From NCBI GenBank assembly GCA_039932395.1, contig JBDTQB010000130.1:1-11427 (forward strand): 11,427 bases of DNA. Reading direction: 5' to 3'. The translations under genes were made by a program, and so were the position numbers. Shown here in pieces: positions 1-5,622 of the stretch (its first letter is position 1; each line of letters opens with the position of its first letter). Source of the stretch: JAGNNV01 sp039932395 (lineage in GTDB: Bacteria; Acidobacteriota; Vicinamibacteria; Fen-336; JAGNNV01). Under the pieces are notes generated by a model. It saw only the letters and a list, made by a program, of their open reading frames with translations, had not been told where the DNA came from and did not search any database.

Positions 1-2
1 CG

Positions 3-30
3 CCCTTCGACTTTGACCCTTCGACTTTGA
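3..30. repeat. 14-bp tandem direct repeat, two copies
   Basis: The unit CCCTTCGACTTTGA occurs twice back to back, at 3-16 and 17-30, with no mismatch. It lies downstream of the cobalamin adenosyltransferase gene and at the window edge, so more copies could lie outside. The unit is not a multiple of three, which argues against a protein repeat kept in frame. A plus-strand frame stays open from 3 to a stop at 63-65 and could be the tail of an upstream gene, but it is too short to judge. Confidence 0.6.
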
Positions 31-86
31 AGCCGACGGACTGGGGCTCAGGGACCGCTTTTTAGGGCAGCTGCCAGGGAACGTCC

Positions 87-632
87 TTACCAGATGTCTT
101 CGGGCTGGGAGGCTCGCTGGTTTTCGTGGCGGGCCATCACGAACAGCAGGTCCGACAAGCGGTTCAGGTACATCACGAGGATCGGGTCGAGATTCAGATC
201 ACGGGTCAGACCGACAACCGCGCGTTCCGCCCGCCGACAAACCGTGCGCGCAAGATGAAGCTTCGCGCCAATCGACCCGCCGCCCGCGAGAATGAACGCC
301 CGCAGCGGGGGCAGTTCTTTCTCACGCCAGTCGATCTCGCCTTCCAGCGCGGCGATACGCTCCTCGCCCGTCACAACCTTGGACTTGCGATCGGCGATCT
401 TGTCCTTGGGATCGGCCAGGCGCGCGGAGAGGGAAAACAGATCGCGCTGAATGTCCTTGAGGAGAACAGCGAGATTCGACTCCGGCGGCGCCTCACTCTT
501 GATCAAGCCGATCATCGCCTGAAGCTCATCCACATCCCCGTACGCACTGACTCGGGGATCGTCCTTGGGAACGCGTGAGCCGTCGATGAGTCCAGTGTCG
601 CCTTTGTCGCCTGTCTTTGTGTAGATCTTCAT
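87..632 (-). CDS. pduO: PduO-type ATP:cob(I)alamin adenosyltransferase
   Basis: This 181-residue cytoplasmic enzyme transfers the 5'-deoxyadenosyl group of ATP to cob(I)alamin, giving adenosylcobalamin (coenzyme B12). The length is normal for the single-domain PduO/MMAB family. Visible signatures are the N-terminal nucleotide-binding segment YTKTGDKGDTGL (residues 4-15), the YGDVDEL helix start (31-37), FILAGG (113-118), the arginine-rich RTVCRRAER (129-137) and NRLSD (157-161). The start is supported by AAGG at 642-645, nine bases upstream of the ATG. The gene follows the tRNA-Arg on the same strand, 81 bp away. No other cobalamin gene or B12-dependent mutase is visible, so the context does not say which enzyme uses the cofactor. 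The family assignment is firm; the symbol pduO is the family name, and cobO-type naming is also used for such proteins. Confidence 0.95.
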   Translation of the reverse strand: MKIYTKTGDKGDTGLIDGSRVPKDDPRVSAYGDVDELQAMIGLIKSEAPPESNLAVLLKDIQRDLFSLSARLADPKDKIADRKSKVVTGEERIAALEGEIDWREKELPPLRAFILAGGGSIGAKLHLARTVCRRAERAVVGLTRDLNLDPILVMYLNRLSDLLFVMARHENQRASQPEDIW

Positions 633-663
633 TCGTTTAGACCTTCATGGAAACCAAAGCGCA

Positions 664-682
664 GGCGGGATTCACTCCCGCC
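664..682 (-). terminator. Perfect 7-bp hairpin between tRNA-Arg and pduO
   Basis: GGCGGGA at 664-670 and TCCCGCC at 676-682 are exact inverted copies around the five-base loop TTCAC. Read on the minus strand, the hairpin lies 31 bases after the tRNA and 31 bases before the pduO start codon. The bases that follow (TGCGCTTTGGTTT) are only moderately T-rich, so it is not a classic rho-independent terminator. It could end or protect the tRNA transcript, or lie in the pduO leader. The structure is seen; its role is inferred. Confidence 0.4.
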
Positions 683-713
683 GAAGCGACGGGGGTCTGG
701 GGGCTGAGGAAAA

Positions 714-787
714 TGCGCCCTGAGGGATTCGAACCCCCTACCCCTTGGTTCGAAGCCAAGTGCTCTATCCAGATGAGCTAAGGGCGC
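714..787 (-). tRNA. tRNA-Arg (anticodon TCG)
   Basis: The minus strand folds as a complete 74-base cloverleaf. It has a 7-bp acceptor stem (GCGCCCT with AGGGCGC, 781-787 and 715-721), a D stem GCTC/GAGC, an anticodon stem CTTGG/CCAAG around the loop CTTCGAA, a five-base variable loop, and a T stem with the loop TTCGAAT. The T stem contains one G-T wobble. The anticodon TCG lies at 751-753 and reads arginine CGA, and by wobble CGG. The discriminator base is A and the 3' CCA is not encoded (the following bases are TTT), so it must be added after transcription. The tRNA is transcribed divergently from the downstream M24 peptidase gene. Confidence 0.97.
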
Positions 788-889
788 GCGTCACGATGTG
801 CGACTCGCGAAGCGAGAGTTTATCGCGTGTGGGCGCGTGGCGATTCGCGGCTCCAAATCTGTCATCCTCCGAGCCAGCCGACTTCCGGC

Positions 890-894
890 GGAGG
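890..894 (+). promoter_or_regulatory. Ribosome binding site of the M24 peptidase
   Basis: GGAGG lies four bases before the ATG at 899. It decides the start: the reading frame is open from 827, but only the ATG at 899 combines a Shine-Dalgarno site with a protein that begins directly with a signal peptide. Confidence 0.85.
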
Positions 895-898
895 ATTC

Positions 899-2347
899 AT
901 GAGAACCATCGCAAGAGCCGTTTCCCTTCTCGTCGCCATGACGCCCGTGGCTGCGTTCGCTCAGCAGGGCTTCACCCACGCGTTTCCTCCTGAAGAGTTC
1001 GCGGCGCGCCGGGTCAAGGTCTTGTCGCAGATCGGTGACGGAGTCGCCATCCTTCAGGGAACGACCGAACGCCGCGGAGAGTCGCCCCTTCGGCAGAGCA
1101 ACCAGTTCTTCTATCTGACCGGGGTGACCGAACCGCGCCCACTGTTGATCATCGACGGCAAAACGAAGAAGACGACGCTCTTCCTGATCCCCAGCACGCA
1201 GCGACGTGGACGCGCCATCGGACCCTATCTCGGCGTGAACGATGCGTCCCGCGCCACGACCGGAGTAGATGCGATCGAGCCCCGTGATGCCTTCGCCGCC
1301 GCGTTGACCCAGATCGCCGCCGACAAACGGACAATCTTCCTTCCTCTCAAACCTGAGGTCTTGGGCAGCGAGTCCGCGAGCGACGTGGAAAGCTTTGTGA
1401 AAGCGAGCAAGGAGGATCCCTGGGACGGACACATCGGTCGCGACGAGTCGTTCATCGCGAAGATCAAAGCCGCGGCCCCAGGCTCTGAAGTGAAAGACCT
1501 CGACCCCATCCTCGACGCCATGCGCGCCGTCAAGAGCCCCCGTGAGATCGCCGTCATCCGCGAGGCGACGCGTCTTGCGGGTCTCGGAATCATGGAAGCC
1601 ATGCGTGACGCCGAGCCCGGCATGTACGAGTACGAGCTGGAGGCCGCGGCCGAGTACGTCTACAAGCGAGGCGGCGCCTTCGGCGAGTCGTACTTCCCTC
1701 TCATCGCGAACGGCCGCAACATGCCCTACACGCACTATCACAAGAACCGCGGCACGCTCGTCGATGGCGATCTGGTGCAGTACGACTGGGCGCCGGACAT
1801 CAACAACTACACCACCGACGTCACACGCGTCTTCCCCGCGAACGGAAAGTTCACCGCGCGGCAGAGTGAGTTCTACGTGATTTACCTGCGGATCTACCAG
1901 GCTTTGATGACGTCGATCCGCGTTCATGCCACCGCGCGTCAGATCATGGATGACGCCGTGATCAAGATGGACAAGATCATGGCTGGATACAAGTTCACCG
2001 ATCCGAAGATACGGGCTGCCGCAGAGGCTTTCGTATCTCGCTACCGCGCGAATCCAAGTGCGCCGAACGGCGGTCCGCGAAGCCTCGGCCATGGAGTCGG
2101 CATGGAAGTTCATGACGTCCGCAATCCCACGCCAACCCTGGAACCGGGCTACATCTTCACCATCGAACCGCAGATGACGATGGAGGGCGGCGAACTGTCG
2201 GTTCGACTCGAAGACATGATCCTCATCACCGAGACCGGTTACGAGAACATGTCGGCCTTCGTGCCGATCGAAATCGGCGACATCGAAAAGCTGATGCTTC
2301 AGCCCGGTCTCGGCAGGGCGGCCCTGCGCCTGCCGTCGTCGAAATAG
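899..2347 (+). CDS. Secreted M24-family aminopeptidase P-like metallopeptidase
   Basis: This 482-residue protein belongs to the M24 (pita-bread fold) peptidases, and its overall layout is that of Xaa-Pro aminopeptidases, which remove an N-terminal residue preceding proline. Residues 1-21 form a signal peptide (basic start, hydrophobic core, AFA cleavage site before QQ), so it is exported, probably to the periplasm. Residues of about 30-165 look like the AMP_N domain, including NQFFYLTGVTEP. The C-terminal catalytic domain has all five expected dimetal ligands: D296 and D307 (11 apart, as usual), H398 in LGHGVG, E423 in TIEPQM and E438 in VRLEDM. A further histidine, H405, fits the family's catalytic histidines. 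The exact substrate, aminopeptidase P versus a prolidase-like dipeptidase, cannot be told from sequence alone. The AHSA1-family gene follows after 57 bp on the same strand and may be cotranscribed, although it has its own ribosome binding site. Confidence 0.93.
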   Translation: MRTIARAVSLLVAMTPVAAFAQQGFTHAFPPEEFAARRVKVLSQIGDGVAILQGTTERRGESPLRQSNQFFYLTGVTEPRPLLIIDGKTKKTTLFLIPSTQRRGRAIGPYLGVNDASRATTGVDAIEPRDAFAAALTQIAADKRTIFLPLKPEVLGSESASDVESFVKASKEDPWDGHIGRDESFIAKIKAAAPGSEVKDLDPILDAMRAVKSPREIAVIREATRLAGLGIMEAMRDAEPGMYEYELEAAAEYVYKRGGAFGESYFPLIANGRNMPYTHYHKNRGTLVDGDLVQYDWAPDINNYTTDVTRVFPANGKFTARQSEFYVIYLRIYQALMTSIRVHATARQIMDDAVIKMDKIMAGYKFTDPKIRAAAEAFVSRYRANPSAPNGGPRSLGHGVGMEVHDVRNPTPTLEPGYIFTIEPQMTMEGGELSVRLEDMILITETGYENMSAFVPIEIGDIEKLMLQPGLGRAALRLPSSK

Positions 2348-2404
2348 CGGGCTCCGGAGCGAGCACGTTTCTTGCTTCGCATGGCGTCGAAAGAAGGAGT
2401 TCCC

Positions 2405-2848
2405 ATGACCGACAGCCACATCGCTCACGCGACCATCACTATCGACGCTCCCCCCGCGGATGTCTTCGACGCGCTTATCAACCCCAAAGCCATCAAGGCC
2501 TACATGTTCGGGGCGGATGCCTCGTCTGACTGGAAAGAGGGCAGCGAGATCACCTGGAAGGGCGAGTTCAACGGCAAGCCCTTTGAAGACCAGGGAAAAG
2601 TTCTAGAAATCCACCCTCCGCATCGCCTGAAGTACAGCCACATCAGCAAAGGGCCGGGCAAGCCCGATCAGCCGGAGACCAAGCACACGGTCTCGATCAA
2701 TCTGACCGATCTGACCGATGAGCGGGGGCAGACTCAGGTGGCATTCTCTCAGGACGGCAACGCCACCGAGCAAGCCCAACAGGAAGCGCAGAAGAATTGG
2801 GAAGGCATGCTCGCGGGGCTGAAGAAATACGTGGAATCGAATCGGTAG
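2405..2848 (+). CDS. SRPBCC/AHSA1-family protein
   Basis: This 147-residue cytoplasmic protein has the START/Bet v 1-like fold pattern of the activator-of-Hsp90-ATPase-homologue (AHSA1) family. Typical features are the opening strand HATITIDAPPADVFDALINP (residues 7-26), the GSEITWKGEF strand pair, the VLEIHPPHRLKYSH segment and a long C-terminal helix with NWEGMLAGLKKYVE near the end. Such proteins form a hydrophobic pocket for small ligands or are paired with ArsR-type regulators; no regulator is present here, so no ligand or partner can be named. AAGGAG at 2394-2399, five bases before the ATG, sets the start at 2405 rather than at an earlier in-frame codon. It may form a transcription unit with the M24 gene upstream and the small basic protein 30 bp downstream. 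Confidence 0.88.
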   Translation: MTDSHIAHATITIDAPPADVFDALINPKAIKAYMFGADASSDWKEGSEITWKGEFNGKPFEDQGKVLEIHPPHRLKYSHISKGPGKPDQPETKHTVSINLTDLTDERGQTQVAFSQDGNATEQAQQEAQKNWEGMLAGLKKYVESNR

Positions 2849-2878
2849 GCGATACGCGTCCCCACGGTCGAGTAGCCC

Positions 2879-3106
2879 ATGCCCATCAAGAGTCAGGCCC
2901 AGCGAAGGAAGTTCGCGGAGCTTCTGGTTGAAGGAAAGATTACGCCCGAGGTCTTCGAGCGCTGGAACCGTGAAGCGGGCAGTGAGGAGTTGCCCGAGCA
3001 CGTGAAGACGGCCACGGCCATGCCGGCCAGGAAGTCGAAGGCGACAGCGAAGCCCAAGGCGACGTCCGTGAAGAAGCCCGCCCAACCTGCGAAGAAACGC
3101 TCCTGA
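2879..3106 (+). CDS. Small lysine-rich basic protein, function unknown
   Basis: This 75-residue protein has two parts. Residues of about 1-43 (beginning PIKSQAQRRKFAELL) look like a compact helical unit with basic and acidic patches. Residues 44-75 are a low-complexity tail of lysine, alanine, proline and threonine, similar in composition to the tails of histone H1-like bacterial proteins. I recognise the N-terminal style from conserved small proteins of environmental bacteria but cannot name a function. The tail suggests, but does not show, nucleic acid binding. There is no signal peptide and no strong Shine-Dalgarno site before the ATG. It follows the AHSA1 gene after 30 bp and converges on vapC, with 12 bp between the two stops and no terminator visible there. 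Confidence 0.75.
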   Translation: MPIKSQAQRRKFAELLVEGKITPEVFERWNREAGSEELPEHVKTATAMPARKSKATAKPKATSVKKPAQPAKKRS

Positions 3107-3118
3107 TCCGGCAGATCT

Positions 3119-3550
3119 CTAGGAATTGAGGAACGGATTCACGACCCGAACGGATCCATAGAGGCGCCCGTGCTGGAAGTCCTCTGAGTACAGAACGTGA
3201 CATCCGAAATGCTCGGCGTAGGCCCAGAGGTGAGCGTCGTACCACGAGAACCCGTAGGTGGACACGCCCCGCAGCGCGGTACGGACGAGAGGAGCATCGG
3301 GATAGAGGACCTCGAAAGTCAGGAGCATCGATTCCACCTCTTCTCTCGCCTGATCCACGGTCAGGAGGGGTGGCGCCTTGCCGACGGGACGCGTGGTTGC
3401 CGCGACGAACTCGACAATCGCTTGATGCGGGACGCTCAGAACGCCAGGTCGAAGACCGCTCTGCAGCAGTTGAGCCGCCTGAGTCTGTTTGGCCTTGAAC
3501 CGGGAGTCGAAGCGGTAGACGAGGACGTTGGTGTCAACGAGCGCGAGCAC
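3119..3550 (-). CDS. vapC: PIN-domain toxin ribonuclease (VapC)
   Basis: This is the toxin half of a type II toxin-antitoxin pair, a Mg2+-dependent PIN-domain endoribonuclease of about 143 residues, the usual VapC length. Counting from the chosen start, the acidic active-site residues are D6 (in LVDTN), E47 (in AIVEF), D105 (in WYDAH) and D124 (in YSEDF), so it looks intact. I chose GTG at 3550 because AGGAG lies ten bases upstream and the protein then begins directly at the first PIN strand. An earlier start at 3589 or 3586 keeps the frame but has no Shine-Dalgarno site. With this start the gene overlaps the antitoxin end by 17 bases, consistent with translational coupling. The natural RNA target cannot be read from sequence. 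Confidence 0.88.
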   Translation of the reverse strand: MLALVDTNVLVYRFDSRFKAKQTQAAQLLQSGLRPGVLSVPHQAIVEFVAATTRPVGKAPPLLTVDQAREEVESMLLTFEVLYPDAPLVRTALRGVSTYGFSWYDAHLWAYAEHFGCHVLYSEDFQHGRLYGSVRVVNPFLNS

Positions 3551-3875
3551 GAGCGTAAAGCTCCTCTCGGGTCCACCCACGATCATCACGGCTGGACAGC
3601 GCGATCCTGCTGCTGCGGCTTCCCTTAGAACTGGTCGAAGCGATACGGTGCTTCCGGTCGCGCGCTTCTTGCCTAAGGGTCGCGGCGTCGAAAAGGGCCT
3701 GCTTGTCGCTCAAGGCCATTCCTTCAAACGGAGCCAGGCCGGGCTCGCGTGCCACCAGGACCCGAATGGAATCTCCCGCAGGCTCAAAGACAAGATCCGC
3801 GCCGGGCTTCACTCCATAGCGATCCGCGATCGCCTTGGGCAAGGTCACCTGAAGCTTGCTCGTGACTTTGGACAT
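3534..3875 (-). CDS. vapB: AbrB/MazE-type antitoxin of the VapBC pair
   Basis: This 113-residue protein is the partner of the PIN toxin and is encoded first, as is normal for these operons. Residues 1-45 form an AbrB/SpoVT swapped-hairpin DNA-binding domain (SKVTSKLQVTLPKAIADRYG and following). The C-terminal part, with LFDAATLRQEARDRKHR (about 61-77) and RGWTREELYARARAR at the very end, is the presumed toxin-binding tail. Antitoxins of this type commonly repress their own operon, and two palindromes lie at the start codon and just upstream. A serine/arginine-rich stretch between the helix and the RGWTREELY segment is likely disordered. The weak AAGG before the ATG leaves only two bases of spacing, so initiation may be inefficient or the transcript nearly leaderless. 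Confidence 0.87.
   Translation of the reverse strand: MSKVTSKLQVTLPKAIADRYGVKPGADLVFEPAGDSIRVLVAREPGLAPFEGMALSDKQALFDAATLRQEARDRKHRIASTSSKGSRSSRIALSSRDDRGWTREELYARARAR
3561..3565 (-). promoter_or_regulatory. Ribosome binding site of vapC, inside vapB
   Basis: On the minus strand AGGAG lies ten bases before the GTG at 3550, inside the antitoxin coding region. It is the main reason for choosing the GTG start of the toxin over the earlier GTG/ATG, which have no such site. Confidence 0.5.
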
Positions 3876-3904
3876 GTCCTTACTTTAGCAAGGATCTGTC
3901 CTTG
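3870..3904. promoter_or_regulatory. Two palindromes, candidate VapB operator
   Basis: GGACATGTCC (3870-3879) is a perfect palindrome covering the vapB start codon. CAAGGA (3889-3894) and TCCTTG (3899-3904) are perfect inverted copies around TCTG. The two centres are 22 bp apart, about two turns of the helix, and on the minus strand both contain AAGGACA followed by TCC. This is the arrangement expected for cooperative binding by a dimeric antitoxin repressing its own operon. The palindromes are seen; binding is inferred. The 125-bp region also separates vapBC from the divergent hydrolase gene, so a repressor here could affect both. Confidence 0.45.
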
Positions 3905-4000
3905 TCTCGGAAAACTCACCCCAGTCATGACGTCACCAGTTCTGCGCGTCCGGTCAGCCAGCCCCCCAGCAGGCGTTTACACTCGGGCCAAGAAAACGGA

Positions 4001-4681
4001 ATGCGCATCGCGACATGGAACTGCTGCCGCGGGAAGTTCGAAACGAAGACACCGCTCCTCGATCCATTCGAGGCGGACGTCATCGTCCTTCAGGAAGTCG
4101 CCCGTCCGGTCGCTTCAAACGATGCGCTCTGGTTCGGCACCAACCCCCGGCAAGGCCTCGCCGTGGTCGCTCGGAATGGGTACACGGCACACGCTCTTCC
4201 CGTTCGTCGAGGGATTCAACGTCACATTGTTCCAATCCAGATCACCGGGCCGCGATCTTTCTTCCTCCTCGCCGTCTGGTCGTTGAACGAGAAGCCCCAT
4301 CCCTACGTGCGCGCGGTCATTCACGCGGCGCGGCGCTACCAGGATCTGATTCGGGCGCGGCCGTCCGTGATTGTCGGCGACTTCAACTCGAACGTCCGCT
4401 GGGATCGCAAACGAAAGGGCTCGCACGATCACAGCTTCCTGGTGAATCTCCTGACGAAGTTCGGGCTCGTCAGCGCTTACCACCACTTCCATGGAGAGAC
4501 CCAGGGCGCCGAAACGCGTCCGACCTATTACTCCCTCTGGAAGGAGCTGGCGCCGTATCACCTTGATCACTGCTTTCTGCCGGCGGCGTGGAGCGACGCC
4601 CTCTCCTCGGTTACGGTCGGAAACTACGCCGACTGGGCGAAGTTCAGCGATCACCGTCCGATGGTTGTCGAGATCGCTTGA
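4001..4681 (+). CDS. Endonuclease/exonuclease/phosphatase-family hydrolase
   Basis: This 226-residue protein has the fold of Mg2+-dependent phosphoesterases related to DNase I, exonuclease III and sphingomyelinases. The family motifs appear in order: IATWN with N7, VLQEV with E32, GDFNSN at 126-131 (D127, N129) and SDHRP at 216-220 (D217, H218). The catalytic set is therefore complete. There is no signal peptide or membrane segment, so it is probably cytoplasmic. The length is near the minimum for the family and leaves no room for an extra DNA- or lipid-recognition domain, so the substrate cannot be named. The start at 4001 puts the first strand (MRIATWN) at the N-terminus as usual, although the ribosome binding site is weak. 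It is transcribed divergently from vapBC. Confidence 0.88.
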   Translation: MRIATWNCCRGKFETKTPLLDPFEADVIVLQEVARPVASNDALWFGTNPRQGLAVVARNGYTAHALPVRRGIQRHIVPIQITGPRSFFLLAVWSLNEKPHPYVRAVIHAARRYQDLIRARPSVIVGDFNSNVRWDRKRKGSHDHSFLVNLLTKFGLVSAYHHFHGETQGAETRPTYYSLWKELAPYHLDHCFLPAAWSDALSSVTVGNYADWAKFSDHRPMVVEIA

Positions 4682-4801
4682 GAACCACTTCCTTCCGGTC
4701 CAAACAGGCGTGTCACATACAACGGGTCATGAAGAGCGAGCCAGTAGTTCAGTGTGTGTACACTCGCGTCGCTGAATCGCATCGAAAGGGGTCAAACTGA
4801 A

Positions 4802-4966
4802 ATGGCGAACAACAATCATCCCAAACGCCACGCTCCGTTACAGGTCGCAGAATGGATCGCTGCTCGATTTCGCGGCCATGTCAGTGAAGTCGCGGATGGC
4901 GCTGAGATTCTGCTGCCTGGAACACCTGAACGCAGGATCATCGTTCGTAGCGCAACACAATCGTAG
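4802..4966 (+). CDS. Possible small protein of 54 residues, unknown
   Basis: A short frame begins at ATG 4802 after AAAGGGG (4785-4791, spacing ten) and encodes 54 residues. The first ten are polar and basic (MANNNHPKRH), followed by an amphipathic helix-like stretch (QVAEWIAARF) and a strand-like stretch (AEILLPGTPERRIIVR). The composition is that of a real compact domain rather than an arginine-rich shadow, but I recognise no family. It lies 120 bp after the phosphoesterase. An AGTGT/ACACT inverted repeat with a four-base spacer (4751-4764) precedes it and could be a regulatory site. It may be a genuine small gene or a gene fragment. Confidence 0.4.
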   Translation: MANNNHPKRHAPLQVAEWIAARFRGHVSEVADGAEILLPGTPERRIIVRSATQS

Positions 4967-5622
4967 GCTTGCCTGTTCTCTGCGCCGATTCTCGAGCGGC
5001 GCTGTCGGATCACCGAGATATCCGCCGCTTGCGCGGCGCGGCGGGCGAGCGAAGAACCTCCGGAGTCGGGCCGTCGCGTAGGAGTCGCCTAGTCCGTCTG
5101 CGACTTTCCGAGCGTGAGGCGGCTAAGGTCGGCAAACGACTTCAGTGCCGCCCGCAGACGCCGTGCCCGGCGGAGGAGGTTCTTCGCTCGACCGCTTCCT
5201 GGCGCGGGATGTGCGATCTCCCGATCAGGGTGGCGCTAATTGGGGGCATTTCTTGGTTAGAACATTGACGGGGCCCGCGTCGGGTAGCGGTGGTCTTGCG
5301 GAGATTGGTCTCGCGGCGAGGCAAACGAACACTCGCGCTAGGCCCCGGCGCCTGCACCCTTCAGAAGTTTGATGGACGGGGTGTTCGCCGGGGTGACGGA
5401 CCGCTAACCAATTCCGCGCTGCGTCAACTGCGCCGGCTCGATGCGAATGCCGGTTCGTTCCGCAGAACCATCGTCTCAACCGCAAAGATTGCCGGAATAA
5501 GCGCACGGTCCGAACGGCGAACGACCCGTGCGGTATCGTCTGCCTGCACCTTTCCATCGGACGGCGGATGCTCTCGACCGTCCGGTACGCACCTTTCGTT
5601 CCACCAGTTTTGGAGGCCCCCT
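4967..5622. other. 656-bp region without a convincing gene
   Basis: Open frames here are arginine-, serine- and proline-rich, begin at poor start codons and have no recognisable motif, so I call no gene. A GC-rich hairpin lies at 5022-5044 (CCGCCGC with GCGGCGG; an alternative GCCGC/GCGGC stem with a TTGC loop is nested inside). It has no T tract, so it is a weak terminator candidate for the genes before it. A locally AT-richer patch at about 5235-5270 contains TTGACG at 5265-5270, but no good -10 element follows at the right distance. The second half should contain the promoter and leader of the M14 gene; I could not place them. Confidence 0.5.
5612..5616 (+). promoter_or_regulatory. Ribosome binding site that points to a TTG start
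   Basis: GGAGG lies six bases before an in-frame TTG at 5623, but 21 bases before the first suitable ATG at 5638, which is too far for efficient use. Both starts leave the signal peptide intact, but the spacing strongly favours TTG. Confidence 0.7.

Noticed and set aside
66..75. GGCAGCTGCC palindrome downstream of pduO as a terminator
   Set aside because: It is a perfect palindrome with no room for a loop, and no T tract follows directly on the minus strand.
791..2428. A 545-codon open frame on the minus strand opposite the M24 peptidase
   Set aside because: It lies antisense to a gene with a complete set of catalytic residues, signal peptide and ribosome binding site. Its translation is rich in Arg, His, Val and Asp with no family motif, as expected of a GC-rich shadow frame.
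3928..3935. TGACGTCA palindrome between vapBC and the phosphoesterase gene
   Set aside because: It is only 8 bp, is unpaired with a similar site at helical spacing, and has no link to a known regulator in the window.
4969..5268. A 99-codon plus-strand frame in the intergenic region
   Set aside because: It starts at TTG without a ribosome binding site, and the composition is Arg/Ser/Pro-rich without any recognisable feature.
5290..5622. Upstream extension of the M14 protein to an ATG-like start near 5290
   Set aside because: The added 111 residues are arginine-rich with no motif, and they would bury the signal peptide inside the protein. GGAGG next to the TTG at 5623 fits far better.
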